A DNA stretch of 52,370 nt from Candidatus Rokuibacteriota bacterium (GCA_003220435.1 QHSL01000084.1:5842-58211), one strand, 5' to 3'; shown: positions 41,473 through 50,129, counted from the stretch's first letter. Program-made: numbers and translations. The notes: a model not told the origin generated them from the letters alone.

Positions 41473-42261
41473 CTAGATCGCTGACAGCGCGGAGTTCGGC
41501 ACGTCCGTGATGAACATGTGCCCCGGGCTGTGCGTGATCATGAACGACGGCTTCGAGGCAAGCGCGACGGCCTGGGGCGTGACGCCGCAGGCCCAGAAGA
41601 CCGGCACGTCGCCGGCGCCGAACTGCTGCGCGTCGCCCCAGTCCGGCCGCGCCACGTCCGTGATGCCGATCGCGGCGGGATCGCCGATGTGCACCGGCGC
41701 TCCGTGCGCGCCGGGGAAGCGCGCGCTCGCGGTCACCGCTCGCGCGAGGTGGCCGGCCGCGATCGGGCGCATCGAGACGACCATCGGCCCGTGGAAGACG
41801 CCGGCGGGCCGGCACGGCATGGACGTGCGCCACATCGCCACGTTCTTGCCCTGCTCGACGTGCCAGAGCCGGATGCCGGCGTCCAGCAGCGCCCACTCGA
41901 ACGTGAACGAGCAGCCGAGCAGGAACGCGACCAGATCGTCGCGCCAGTAGGGCGTGGCGTCGGTCACCTCGTCGGCGAGCACGCCGTCCTTGTAGATCCG
42001 ATAGCGCGGGATGTCCGTCCGCAGATCCGCGCCCGGCGCCGCGCCGACCGGCTCCGGCGAGCCGACCTCGGTCACCTCGATGAGCGGGCACGGCTTCGGG
42101 TTGCGCTGGCAGAACAGCAGGAAGTCGTAGGCGAGGTCGCGCGGGAGCACTGCCAGATTAGCTTGGACGTAGTTCTGGCCGAGGCCCGCGGTGATGCCGC
42201 TCAGCTTTCCCGCCCGGATGTCCTGCCGGATCTCCCGCGGATGGCGAGTGTCGATCGGCAT
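41473..42261 (-). CDS. DUF1445 / D-glutamate cyclase-like protein
   Basis: 262 residues, ATG 42261. Family markers: GITAGLGQNYVQANLAVLPR near 22-41, DFLLFCQRNPKPCPLIEVTE near 46-65, YWRDDLVAFLLGCSFTFEWA near 105-124, NVAMWRTSMPC near 140-150, FHGPMVVSMRPI and the C-terminal ITHSPGHMFITDVPN. A mammalian member (DGLUCY) cyclises D-glutamate to 5-oxo-D-proline, which suits its place beside pxpB. Bacterial members are usually called putative hydro-lyases, so the activity here is inferred from context. Confidence 0.85.
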   Translation of the reverse strand: MPIDTRHPREIRQDIRAGKLSGITAGLGQNYVQANLAVLPRDLAYDFLLFCQRNPKPCPLIEVTEVGSPEPVGAAPGADLRTDIPRYRIYKDGVLADEVTDATPYWRDDLVAFLLGCSFTFEWALLDAGIRLWHVEQGKNVAMWRTSMPCRPAGVFHGPMVVSMRPIAAGHLARAVTASARFPGAHGAPVHIGDPAAIGITDVARPDWGDAQQFGAGDVPVFWACGVTPQAVALASKPSFMITHSPGHMFITDVPNSALSAI

Positions 42262-42270
42262 GAGACGATT

Positions 42271-43257
42271 CTACCTCCGGCCGAGACGCGGCCACACGTC
42301 CGGATTCACCAGCACGTCCGGCCGCTCGCCCCGGAGCACGCGCAGCATCTCGCCCGAGACCTGCATGGCCGCCTGACGGGTCGCCTCGCGCGTCACGCCG
42401 GCCACGTGCGACGAGCACACGACGCTCGGGAGGTTGAGGATCGGGTTGTCGCGCGACGTCGGCTCGTCCTCCCAGACGTCGAGGCCGGCGGCGGCCAGCT
42501 TGCCCCGCGTCAGCGCCTCGAAGAGCGCCCGCTCGTCCTGCACGGGGCCGCGCGAGGTGTTGATGAAGATCGCGCCGGGCTTCATGAGCCCGATGCTTTT
42601 CCCGTTGATCATGTGCTTCGTCTCGGGCGTGAGCGGCGTGTGACAGGTGAGCACGTCGACCTGTGGCAGAAGCGCTTCGAGGCTCGCGACCGGCTCGACG
42701 CCTCGGCGCCACAGCTCGTCTTCCGGCACGTACTTGTCGTAGCCGAGCACGCGCATGCCGATCGCGCCGGCGAACTTCGCGACGCGCCGGCCGACGTTGC
42801 CGACGCCGACGATGCCGAGGGTCTTGCCGGCGAGCTCGGTGTTTCCGGCGCGGGGTGCGCCCCAGTCGCCGCCGCGCGTCGCCTTGTCGACCGCCAGCGT
42901 GCGCTTCACGCAGTTCAACATCAGCATCAGCGCGTGCTCGGCCACCGCCTGCGAGTTCGATCCGGGCGCGTGGACCACCGCGACGCCGAGCCGGGTCGCC
43001 GCGGGGATGTCGACGGTGTCGAGCCCGACGCCGTGGCGGCCGACCACCTTCAGCTGCTTGCAAGCGGCCATCAGACTCTCGGTGCAGTCGGGCCGGATGC
43101 GAAACAGGATCGCCTGGGCCTCGGCGGCGACCCTCACGAGGCCCGCCTCGGTCTCGTCCTCGCACACGACCACCCGCGCTTCCTTGTCGAGAAGGGCCTT
43201 GCCGTCGGGGTGGATCGGACCGGCGAGCACGACCAGCGGGCGCGGATCAGTGGCCAT
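42271..43257 (-). CDS. D-2-hydroxyacid dehydrogenase, phosphoglycerate-dehydrogenase-like
   Basis: 328 residues, ATG 43257. NAD-binding GIVGVGNVGRRVAKFAG near 150-166; catalytic Arg in INTSRGPVQDE near 232-242, Glu in LDVWEDEPT near 260-268 and His in CSSHVAGVTREA near 280-291. Lacks the C-terminal ACT domain of full SerA. Could make or use a hydroxypyruvate/phosphohydroxypyruvate-type acid tied to serine-glycine flow in this cluster; substrate unproven. 9-base gap to the DUF1445 gene. Confidence 0.88.
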   Translation of the reverse strand: MATDPRPLVVLAGPIHPDGKALLDKEARVVVCEDETEAGLVRVAAEAQAILFRIRPDCTESLMAACKQLKVVGRHGVGLDTVDIPAATRLGVAVVHAPGSNSQAVAEHALMLMLNCVKRTLAVDKATRGGDWGAPRAGNTELAGKTLGIVGVGNVGRRVAKFAGAIGMRVLGYDKYVPEDELWRRGVEPVASLEALLPQVDVLTCHTPLTPETKHMINGKSIGLMKPGAIFINTSRGPVQDERALFEALTRGKLAAAGLDVWEDEPTSRDNPILNLPSVVCSSHVAGVTREATRQAAMQVSGEMLRVLRGERPDVLVNPDVWPRLGRR

Positions 43258-43296
43258 CGAGCGGATCTCCTTTCGCGGGCGGGCCCTCGAATTCTA

Positions 43297-44058
43297 CTAC
43301 TTCCACGCGACCAGGACGAGCCGCCGGGCGTCGAGCGAGAAGGGCGTGCCGTCGAGACCGCCGAAGAGCTCGACCTTCCGCCAGCGCTCGGGACGCAGCA
43401 TGGCCAGCAGCTCGTGGGCGGAGTAGAGCCGGATCTCGCTGTCGCCGATCAGCTCTTGCGCGCCCTCTTCCGACTTCGCCGACGCGCGCTTGAGGCGCCA
43501 CCAGCGGGCGCGCCAGCGGCTCGTGGTCGGATCGAACTCGTTCTCCACCCGGATCGTCGAGCTGCCCCGGCGCATGCGCTCCTCCGGCGGCAGCGACCGC
43601 ACGCACTGGTCGCGATTACGCGTGTCCACCACGAAGGTGCCGCCGGGCTTGAGCGCGCGCCAGAAGCGGTCGAGCACCAGCCGGTCCTCGTCTTCGGAGA
43701 AGTAGCCGATGGAGCTGAACAGGTTCACGGCCAGGTCGAACTCGCCGGAGAACTCCATGTCGCGGATGTCCTGGCAGGCCAGCGTCAGCGAGACGCTGGC
43801 GTCGGCGGCCGCCTTGCGGGCCCGGCCCAGCTCGGTCTCGCTGAAGTCGACGCCGGTGGTCGGACACCCGCGGCGCGCGAACTCGACCGAGTGGCGGCCG
43901 AAGCCGCACGGCGCGTCGAGCACGCTGGCCCCGGACTCCAGCCCGGTGGCGCTGGCGATCCATTGCACGTCGCTCGCCGCGTCCGTCGACTCGACCGACT
44001 GCGAGATCTGCGGCCACGCTTCGCGGAAGAAGCGTTCGCTCTGGAACACGAGGGGCAT
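43297..44058 (-). CDS. Class I SAM-dependent methyltransferase
   Basis: 253 residues from ATG 44058. SAM motif VLDAPCGFGRHSVEFARRG near 47-65, acidic loop GVDFSE, motif II in FDLAVNLFSSIGYF and LKPGGTFVVDTRN near 140-152. C-terminal domain with VELFGGLDGTPFS resembles small-molecule methyltransferases. A perfect TATAAT overlaps the ATG (44057-44062), so transcription would begin near 44050; the in-frame GTG at 44049 may be the true, leaderless start. Substrate unknown. Confidence 0.85.
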   Translation of the reverse strand: MPLVFQSERFFREAWPQISQSVESTDAASDVQWIASATGLESGASVLDAPCGFGRHSVEFARRGCPTTGVDFSETELGRARKAAADASVSLTLACQDIRDMEFSGEFDLAVNLFSSIGYFSEDEDRLVLDRFWRALKPGGTFVVDTRNRDQCVRSLPPEERMRRGSSTIRVENEFDPTTSRWRARWWRLKRASAKSEEGAQELIGDSEIRLYSAHELLAMLRPERWRKVELFGGLDGTPFSLDARRLVLVAWK

Positions 44059-44062
44059 TATA
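44057..44062 (-). promoter_or_regulatory. -10 box TATAAT overlapping the annotated ATG
   Basis: Perfect hexamer on the minus strand that includes the first two bases of ATG 44058. Start of transcription would fall near 44050, next to GTG 44049. It heads the long minus-strand run down to 27.7 kb. Confidence 0.45.
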
Positions 44063-44070
44063 GTCCGTTC

Positions 44071-44184
44071 GTGCGCATCCTCGTGACCTGCGCAACCTCC
44101 CTCGCCACCGGCATCCGCCAGACGCTCGACGAATTCGCGCGCCTGCAGAAGGACGGGCGGCTCGACAGCCGAGAGCTGACGTGA
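44071..44184 (+). CDS. Possible 37-codon small ORF coupled to the GNAT gene
   Basis: GTG 44071 opens a 37-codon frame (MRILVTCATSLATGIRQTLD, then EFARLQKDGRLDSRELT) whose TGA overlaps the GNAT GTG as GTGA, the same junction used all over this window. The first residues recall the start of an epimerase/SDR, the rest is not recognised. It may be a real leader peptide, or a remnant of a lost gene. Confidence 0.3.
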   Translation: MRILVTCATSLATGIRQTLDEFARLQKDGRLDSRELT

Positions 44185-44795
44185 CGGCCTATCGTGTGCG
44201 CCTCGCAGCGCCGGCGGACGCCGAGGCGATCTGCCGCATCTACAATCAGGGGATCGAGGACCGCATCGCGACGCTCGAGACCGAGCTACGCACGACCGAC
44301 GAGCGCCGCCAGTGGCTGGCAAGCCGCAGCCCAAGACATCCAGTCATCGTCGCCGAGACCAGCGAATCTGTTGGAGCGGGGACCGCGAGCCCGGCGCCGA
44401 CCGAGGGTGGCCTGAGAGAGGCGCGACCCGGCTCCGTGTCAGCGGACAACCGTTCCGTGTCAGCGGACAACCGTTCCAACCGTTCCGATCCTATCGCCTG
44501 GGCAAGCCTCAACGTCTTCAACGCGCGCGCGGCCTACCGCTACGTCGCCGACATCTCCGTCTACGTCGAGCGGGCCTGGCGCGGCAAGGGCGCGGGACGA
44601 GTGCTGCTGGAGAAGCTGGACGATCTTGGCCGCCAGCACGGCTTCCACAAGCTGGTGCTCTCGGCGTTCCCGTTCAACACGAGCGGCATGGCGCTCTACG
44701 AGCGGCTCGGCTACCGCACGGTCGGGCTCTACCGCGAGCAGGGTCGGCTCGACGGCAAGTGGGTCGACACGATCATCATGGAGAAGCTCCTGTAG
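44181..44795 (+). CDS. GNAT acetyltransferase, phosphinothricin-acetyltransferase-like
   Basis: 204 residues from GTG 44181. RLAAPADAEAICRIYNQGIE near 7-26, VADISVYVERAWRGKGAGRV near 123-142 with the acetyl-CoA loop RGKGAG, LVLSAFPFNTSGMALYERLG near 158-177 and VDTIIMEKLL at the end. Typical of PAT/YncA-type N-acetyltransferases. An insert of roughly 30-45 residues near 62-105 breaks the usual VAE-to-WASL link and contains two tandem 21-base units (44433-44453, 44454-44474) reading SVSADNR twice plus a partial third. Confidence 0.85.
   Translation: MTAYRVRLAAPADAEAICRIYNQGIEDRIATLETELRTTDERRQWLASRSPRHPVIVAETSESVGAGTASPAPTEGGLREARPGSVSADNRSVSADNRSNRSDPIAWASLNVFNARAAYRYVADISVYVERAWRGKGAGRVLLEKLDDLGRQHGFHKLVLSAFPFNTSGMALYERLGYRTVGLYREQGRLDGKWVDTIIMEKLL
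44433..44483 (+). repeat. In-frame tandem 21-bp repeat inside the GNAT gene
   Basis: Unit TCCGTGTCAGCGGACAACCG plus T occurs twice in direct succession, followed by a shortened copy (TCCAACCGT). Each full unit adds seven residues, keeping the frame. It lies inside a low-complexity Ser/Ala/Arg-rich insert in a surface loop. Confidence 0.8.
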
Positions 44796-44827
44796 GCCAC
44801 CGGTGGCCCGCGAGAGCGGCTCCTCGG

Positions 44828-46081
44828 TTACCGGACGCGGATCGTGACGACCACCGACATCCCCGCGCGGAGGGTGTGGGGGTTGCCGACTCCGCTGGCG
44901 TCCAGGTGGATGCGCACCGGGACCCGTTGCACGACCTTGACCCAGTTGCCGGTGGCGTTCTCGGGGGGCAGGAGCGAGAAGCGAGAGCCGGTGCCGGCGC
45001 TCATTGACTCGAGCGTGCCGCTGTAGGTCTTGTCCGGATAGCCGTCGACCGCGACGCGTGCCTTCAGCCCTGTCTTGAGGCGGGCCAACTGCGTCTCCTT
45101 GAAGTTCGCGACCACCCACACGTCCTGTAGCGGCACGAGCGCCAGCAGGGGCTGGCCCATCTGGACCACCTGACCGATCTCGACGCTGCGCTTGGACACG
45201 ACGCCGTCGAGCGGGGCCCGTACCTCGGTGTGCCCGAGCTGGAGCTCGGCGACCGACAGGTCCGCCTGTGCCTCGCGAAGCCGGCCCTCAGCGCGGCCCA
45301 CCTCGGCGTCCTTGATCGCGACCTGATGGATCTGGCTGTCGGCGAGCGCCAGCGTGGCGCGCGCCTCGGCGACACGCTGCCGCGCCTGGTCCACCGCGTG
45401 AAGCCGGGCGCCGAGCTCGGCCTCCGCCTGCTGGATCTCACGCTCGGTCTGCGCCATTCTCCGCTGCAGCGCCTCGACGGTCGCACCAGCGGTCTCGTAG
45501 GCCGATTCGGCCTGGTCGAAGTCGCGCCGCGCTACCAGGTCGCTCTTCAGGAGACTGCGGGCGCGCTCGAGCTCACGGGCGGCCTGGCGATGCGTGCTCT
45601 GGGCGCCGGCGACGTCGGCGCGCATGGCGGCGGTGGCGGCCAGGCGCGCTTCGAGCCTCGCGCGCGACTCGTCGACCGCCGACTCCGCGGACTTCACGCC
45701 GACGATCGACGCCTGGAGCGCAGCGCGCGCCTGGTCGATCTGCGCGCGCGTGCCCTCGCGCGCCAGCGGTAGCTCGGAGCGGGCGGCGCGGAGGTTCGCC
45801 TCGGCGGTGGCGACCGCGGCGCGCGCCTGCTCGCGCTTGGCCTGGAAGTCCCGCGGGTCGACGCGCAGCAGCAGGTCGCCCTGCTTGACCGGTTGGTTGT
45901 CCTGGACCTTCAGCTCGACGACGTGGCCGGCCACCTTGGCACTGACCGGGGAGATCGTGCCTTCTACATACGCATCGTCAGTCGATACGTAGGTGACCGC
46001 GTTGTACCAAGCGTAACCACCGTAAGTAAGCGTCGCCAGGCCGACCAGGCAGCCGAGGGCGAGCAGCAGCTTGCGCTTCAT
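44828..46081 (-). CDS. HlyD/EmrA-type membrane fusion protein
   Basis: 417 residues, ATG 46081. One N-terminal helix (LLLALGCLVGLATLTYGGYA near 5-24), STDDAYVEGTISPVSAKVAG near 32-51 and the first lipoyl half QPVKQGDLLLRVDPRDFQAK; a very long coiled-coil hairpin from about 75 to 255; second lipoyl half TEVRAPLDGVVSKRSVEIGQ; beta-barrel ending LRAGMSVVVTIRVR. This is the periplasmic adaptor of EmrAB-type drug efflux, but no EmrB transporter or TolC is encoded beside it. TAAAAT at 46093-46098 suggests a 5-base leader. Confidence 0.9.
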   Translation of the reverse strand: MKRKLLLALGCLVGLATLTYGGYAWYNAVTYVSTDDAYVEGTISPVSAKVAGHVVELKVQDNQPVKQGDLLLRVDPRDFQAKREQARAAVATAEANLRAARSELPLAREGTRAQIDQARAALQASIVGVKSAESAVDESRARLEARLAATAAMRADVAGAQSTHRQAARELERARSLLKSDLVARRDFDQAESAYETAGATVEALQRRMAQTEREIQQAEAELGARLHAVDQARQRVAEARATLALADSQIHQVAIKDAEVGRAEGRLREAQADLSVAELQLGHTEVRAPLDGVVSKRSVEIGQVVQMGQPLLALVPLQDVWVVANFKETQLARLKTGLKARVAVDGYPDKTYSGTLESMSAGTGSRFSLLPPENATGNWVKVVQRVPVRIHLDASGVGNPHTLRAGMSVVVTIRVR

Positions 46082-46147
46082 TGGGCCGGTACATTTTACT
46101 CTGGAATGGTTCGTGCGGGACAGACGGCTTTTCCCTTTAGAGTGTGC

Positions 46148-46153
46148 TATATG
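46148..46153 (+). promoter_or_regulatory. Extended -10 (TGC-TATATG) for bamD
   Basis: TGC at 46145-46147 precedes TATATG. Predicted start near 46160 excludes the ATG at 46151 as the real start codon and favours ATG 46169 with a 9-base leader. No -35 match. Confidence 0.4.
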
Positions 46154-46168
46154 TATTGGCCAATTTCG

Positions 46169-46930
46169 ATGCCAGAGTACCTTCCAACTCGCGCGCGCGT
46201 CCTCGTGACGGGCCTGCTGCTCCTCGCGGGCGGCTGCGCTTTGCTGAGGCCTGCGCCGACGCCGATCCTGCCGCCGGAGGAGCTCTATCAGCTCGGCGAG
46301 GGCGAGCTGAACAACAAGCGGTACGACGAGGCGCGGCTGCACTTCCGAAAGATCGTCGAGCGACATCCGAACTCGTCGCACGCGCCGCGGGCCCGCTTCC
46401 TCATCGGTGAGGCGTACTATCGCGAGGGCGAGTTCGATAAGGCGGCGCGTGAGTTCGAAGCCTTCCTGTCCTTCTTCCCTCGCCACCAGATCGCCGACCT
46501 CGCCCAGTTCCGGCTCGCGATGAGCTATTACGATCAGCTCAAGCCGGTCGAGCAGGACCAGGGACTGACCCAGAAGGCACTCGAGCAGTTCAGGAAGCTC
46601 GTCAAGGAGTATCCGCAGAGCCGCTACTTCCCCGACGCGCTCTCGAAGATCGACGTCTGCCGGGGGCGGCTCGCCCAGAAAGAGCTGTGGGTGGCGTCGT
46701 ACTACTTCAATCAGGGCAACCCGAGCGCGGCGCGCCAGCGCCTCGAGCTCGTGCTCAAGGACTATCCGCGGACCCTCGTGATCCCGGAAACGCTCTTCCT
46801 GCTCGCCGAGGTGAACTTCTACGAGGGCAAGAAGGACGAGGCGGTCGAGCTGCTCCGGCGCCTGTCGGTCGAGTACGGGTTCACCGAGTGGGGCCGTCGG
46901 GCGGTCGTTCGTCTCCGAGCCCAGAGGTAA
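46169..46930 (+). CDS. bamD: Outer-membrane assembly lipoprotein BamD
   Basis: 253 residues from ATG 46169 (ATG 46151 is in frame but sits inside the -10 box). Signal peptide RVLVTGLLLLAGGC ends in lipobox LAGGC. TPR repeats follow: LYQLGEGELNNKRYDEARLH, IVERHPNSSHAPRARFLIGE, YREGEFDKAAREFEAFLSFF, LVKEYPQSRYFPDALSKIDV and ASYYFNQGNPSAARQRLELV. Part of the BAM complex inserting beta-barrel proteins; length matches YfiO/BamD. Five bases before the aldolase gene. Confidence 0.92.
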   Translation: MPEYLPTRARVLVTGLLLLAGGCALLRPAPTPILPPEELYQLGEGELNNKRYDEARLHFRKIVERHPNSSHAPRARFLIGEAYYREGEFDKAAREFEAFLSFFPRHQIADLAQFRLAMSYYDQLKPVEQDQGLTQKALEQFRKLVKEYPQSRYFPDALSKIDVCRGRLAQKELWVASYYFNQGNPSAARQRLELVLKDYPRTLVIPETLFLLAEVNFYEGKKDEAVELLRRLSVEYGFTEWGRRAVVRLRAQR

Positions 46931-46934
46931 TCAC

Positions 46935-47993
46935 GTGCACGACATCGTCGACCTCCGGTCGGATACCTTGACGCTCCCGACGCCCGAGATGCGCGAGGCC
47001 ATGGCCCGCGCCGAGGTCGGCGACGACGTTTGGGAAGAAGATCCGACGGTCAAGCGGCTGGAGGCGATGGCGGCCGAGCGGCTGGGCAAGGAGGCTGGCC
47101 TCTTCGTCGCTTCCGGCACGATGGGCAACGTCGTCTCGGTGGTAAGCCACACCCGGGCCGGTCAGGAAGTCGTGCTCGATCTCGACTCGCACATCTTCAA
47201 CTACGAAGTTGCCGGCGCCGCGGTCATCGGCAGCGTCCAGATGCGGCCCGTCAAGACCGCGCGGGGGTTCCTGAGCCCCGAGCAGGTCCGTGAAGCGATC
47301 CGGCCCGCGAACATTCACCTCCCGCCGACGGGTCTGGTCTGTGTCGAGAACACCCACAACCGTCACGGCGGCACCTGCTGCACCCCGGACGAGATCAGCG
47401 CCATCGCCGCGGTCGCCCACAGCGCGTCGGTGCCGGTCCACCTGGACGGCGCCCGGCTCTTCAACGCGGCCATGGCCCTCAAGCGCGAGGCCCGGGAGTT
47501 CGCCCGCGACGTCGACTCGGTCACGTTCTGCGTCTCGAAGGGGCTGGCGGCACCGGTCGGCTCGGTGATCTGCGGCTCCGCCGCTTTCATCGCGCGCGCC
47601 CGGGGCGTGCGCAAGATGCTCGGCGGGGGGATGCGGCAGGCGGGCGTCATCGCCGCCGCCGGCATCGTCTCGCTCGAGCGCATGGTGAACCGACTCGCCG
47701 AGGACCACGCGAACGCCCGGATGCTGGCCGAGGGCATCGCCCGGCTCCCCGGGCTGCGGATCGACCTGGCGAGTGTCCAGACGAATATCGTGATCTTCGG
47801 CGTCGAGCGCGCCGGTGGCGCGGCCGTGTCCACGGCCGCTACGACCGATCTGGTCAAGGGGTGCGCCGCGCGCAAGGTGAAGATCCACGCAATTGGGCCC
47901 ACATCGATCCGATGCGTCACCCACAAGGACGTGGACGCGGAGGACATCGTGCGTACGCTCGATGCGTTCGCGGAAATCACCCGCAAGTGGTAG
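46935..47993 (+). CDS. ltaE: Low-specificity L-threonine aldolase
   Basis: 352 residues. [20 protein letters not shown] near 6-25 is the family entry motif; [25 protein letters not shown] near 60-69; [14 protein letters not shown] near 167-180 binds the pyridine ring; catalytic lysine in [13 protein letters not shown] near 197-209. Cleaves L-threonine or L-allo-threonine to glycine and acetaldehyde. It yields glycine, the substrate of the gcv genes in this window, though it is on the other strand and 9 kb away. Confidence 0.93.
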   Translation: MHDIVDLRSDTLTLPTPEMREAMARAEVGDDVWEEDPTVKRLEAMAAERLGKEAGLFVASGTMGNVVSVVSHTRAGQEVVLDLDSHIFNYEVAGAAVIGSVQMRPVKTARGFLSPEQVREAIRPANIHLPPTGLVCVENTHNRHGGTCCTPDEISAIAAVAHSASVPVHLDGARLFNAAMALKREAREFARDVDSVTFCVSKGLAAPVGSVICGSAAFIARARGVRKMLGGGMRQAGVIAAAGIVSLERMVNRLAEDHANARMLAEGIARLPGLRIDLASVQTNIVIFGVERAGGAAVSTAATTDLVKGCAARKVKIHAIGPTSIRCVTHKDVDAEDIVRTLDAFAEITRKW

Positions 47994-48007
47994 CGCCAGG
48001 GGGCGTC

Positions 48008-48985
48008 ATGGCCGAACGACTGCTCGACGTCAAGGGCTTGAAAACGTACTTCTACACCGACGAGGGCGTCGTCCGCGCCGTCGACGGGATCAACTTCCAC
48101 ATCAACAAGGGCGAGACCCTCGGGATCGTCGGCGAGTCGGGCTCCGGCAAGAGCGTCACCGCGCTGTCGGTGATGCGCCTCATCCCGCAGCCGCCGGGGC
48201 GCATCGTCGAGGGCACGATCCACTACCGGGACAAGAACCTGCTCGAGTTGCCCCCGGCGCAGATGCGCAAGATCCGCGGCAAAGAGATCTCGATGATCTT
48301 CCAAGAGCCGATGACCTCGCTCAATCCAGTCTTCACGGTCGGCGAGCAGATCGCCGAGGCCATCCGGCTCCACGAGGGGTTGGGGCGCCGCGACGCGATG
48401 GCCAAGACGGTCGACATGCTCAAGCTCGTGCACATCCCGAACGCCGAGCGCCGCGTGAAGGAGTATCCCCACCAGCTCTCGGGCGGTATGCGGCAGCGCA
48501 TCATGATCGCGATGGCGCTCTCCTGCAACCCCAACCTCCTGATTGCCGACGAGCCGACGACCGCGCTCGACGTCACCATTCAGGCGCAGATCCTCGAGCT
48601 CCTGAACGAGCTGAAGGCCAAGCTGGGAATGGCGATCTTGCTGATCACCCACGATATGGGCGTCATCGCCGAGACCGCCCAGCGCGTGATTGTCATGTAC
48701 GGGGCGCAGGTGGTCGAGGAGGCGCCGGTCGGCGAGCTTTTCAAGGAGCCGCTCCACCCGTACACGCAGGGCCTGCTGCGCTCCATCCCGCGCATCGATC
48801 TCGCCGCCACCCAGAAGCAGAAGTTGGAAGCGATCCCCGGGACCGTCCCGACGCTGCGGGGCGACATCAAGCCAGGCTGCCGCTTTGCGCCGCGCTGTGC
48901 CCTCGCGAAACCCATGCACTTTGACAACACGCCCCCGCTCAAGGAAGTCCGGCCAGGCCACAAAGTGGCCTGCTTCCTTTACTGA
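48008..48985 (+). CDS. dppD: Dipeptide/oligopeptide ABC transporter ATPase (DppD/OppD)
   Basis: 325 residues, ATG 48008. Walker [11 protein letters not shown] near 40-49, [15 protein letters not shown] near 157-171, Walker [21 protein letters not shown] near 177-196, THDMGVIAE, and the oligopeptide C-terminal domain with cysteines in [12 protein letters not shown] near 295-306. Pairs with DppF encoded 8 bases downstream. No permease (DppB/C) or binding protein is in this window on either side, so these ATPases are orphaned from their membrane partners. Confidence 0.93.
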   Translation: MAERLLDVKGLKTYFYTDEGVVRAVDGINFHINKGETLGIVGESGSGKSVTALSVMRLIPQPPGRIVEGTIHYRDKNLLELPPAQMRKIRGKEISMIFQEPMTSLNPVFTVGEQIAEAIRLHEGLGRRDAMAKTVDMLKLVHIPNAERRVKEYPHQLSGGMRQRIMIAMALSCNPNLLIADEPTTALDVTIQAQILELLNELKAKLGMAILLITHDMGVIAETAQRVIVMYGAQVVEEAPVGELFKEPLHPYTQGLLRSIPRIDLAATQKQKLEAIPGTVPTLRGDIKPGCRFAPRCALAKPMHFDNTPPLKEVRPGHKVACFLY

Positions 48986-48993
48986 GGTTCGCC

Positions 48994-49980
48994 ATGCCAG
49001 ACGCGCTCCTCAAGGTCCGGAACCTCAAGAAGTACTTCCCAATCCGGGGCGGCCTCTTCTCGCGGGAGATCGCGCGGGTCCACGCCGTCGACGACGTATC
49101 CTTCGACATCATGCCCGGCGAGACGCTGGGGCTCGTCGGCGAGTCCGGCTGTGGAAAGTCGACAACGGGCCGGACGATCCTCCGGCTGATCGAGGCGACG
49201 TCCGGCGAGGTCACGTTCCAGGGACGCAACGTGACGGCGCTCGACAAGCGGTCGCTGCGCCAGCTCCGGAAGGAAATGCAGATCATCTTCCAGGACCCGT
49301 ACGCGTCGCTGAATCCGCGGATGACGGTCGGCTCGATCATCGGCGAGGCGCTGGTGATCCACAAGCTCGCGCCGACGCGGAAGCAGCGCGAGGAGCGCGT
49401 CGTGCAGCTGCTGGAGACCGTGGGGCTCCTGCCCGACCACCTGCGGCGTTACCCGCACGAGTTCTCGGGCGGCCAGCGGCAGCGCATCGGGATCGCGCGG
49501 GCACTCGCGGTGAGCCCGAAGCTCATCGTGGCCGACGAGCCGGTCTCCGCCCTCGACGTCTCGATCCAGGCGCAGATCGTGAATCTATTAGAAGATCTCC
49601 AGGCGAAGTTCGGGCTCACCTATCTCTTCATTGCCCACGACCTCTCGGTCGTCGAGCACATCTCCACGCGCGTGGCCGTGATGTACCTGGGTAAGATCGT
49701 GGAGATCGCGCCGGCCAAGGAGCTCTACACCAACCCGCGGCACCCCTACACCGAAGCGCTCCTGTCGGCGGTGCCGATCCCCGACCCGACGATGAAGCGC
49801 AAGCGGATCCTGCTCGAGGGCGATGTGCCGAGCCCGATCAACCCGCCCTCCGGCTGCCGCTTCCACACGCGCTGCGCGCTCCGGGTGCCGTCGTGCTCGA
49901 CCAATGAGCAGACGCTCAAGGAGGTTTCGCCGGGGCACTGGGTCGCTTGCCAGGTGCGCACTGGCGTCGCTATCCGCTAG
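48994..49980 (+). CDS. dppF: Dipeptide/oligopeptide ABC transporter ATPase (DppF/OppF)
   Basis: 328 residues, ATG 48994. Walker [21 protein letters not shown] near 46-65, [17 protein letters not shown] near 160-176, Walker [21 protein letters not shown] near 179-198, THEN-type switch [20 protein letters not shown] near 213-232, and C-terminal [13 protein letters not shown] near 287-299. Hairpin element C begins 5 bases after its stop. Ends a three-gene plus-strand run from bamD or ltaE. Confidence 0.93.
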   Translation: MPDALLKVRNLKKYFPIRGGLFSREIARVHAVDDVSFDIMPGETLGLVGESGCGKSTTGRTILRLIEATSGEVTFQGRNVTALDKRSLRQLRKEMQIIFQDPYASLNPRMTVGSIIGEALVIHKLAPTRKQREERVVQLLETVGLLPDHLRRYPHEFSGGQRQRIGIARALAVSPKLIVADEPVSALDVSIQAQIVNLLEDLQAKFGLTYLFIAHDLSVVEHISTRVAVMYLGKIVEIAPAKELYTNPRHPYTEALLSAVPIPDPTMKRKRILLEGDVPSPINPPSGCRFHTRCALRVPSCSTNEQTLKEVSPGHWVACQVRTGVAIR

Positions 49981-49984
49981 AGAC

Positions 49985-50129
49985 GGGGCGGGGCGAGACG
50001 GCTGGGGGGGCCCCTGTGGGACCACGCTAGCTACCTGGTGCGAGCGGTCGAAGCCCCTACTTCCTGGCTCTCGCAACGCTGACTACACGGGTCCCATAGG
50101 GGCCCACCCCAGCCGCCTCGCCCCGCCCC
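49985..50129 (-). repeat. Intergenic hairpin element, copy C (inverted orientation)
   Basis: Arms 49985-50023 and 50090-50129 pair over about 39 bases with two substitutions, one A/G and one G/A type, and a one-base slip. Read on the minus strand, the loop begins with C then GTGTAGTCAGC (50078-50088 complement) and GTTGC, and ends GTAGCTAGCGT before GGT, matching copies A and B. It starts 5 bases after the dppF stop in a convergent intergenic region. Confidence 0.85.

Noticed and set aside
41518-44184. 888-codon plus-strand open frame
   Set aside because: It lies opposite four well recognised minus-strand genes and contains no known motif; long shadow frames are expected at this GC content.
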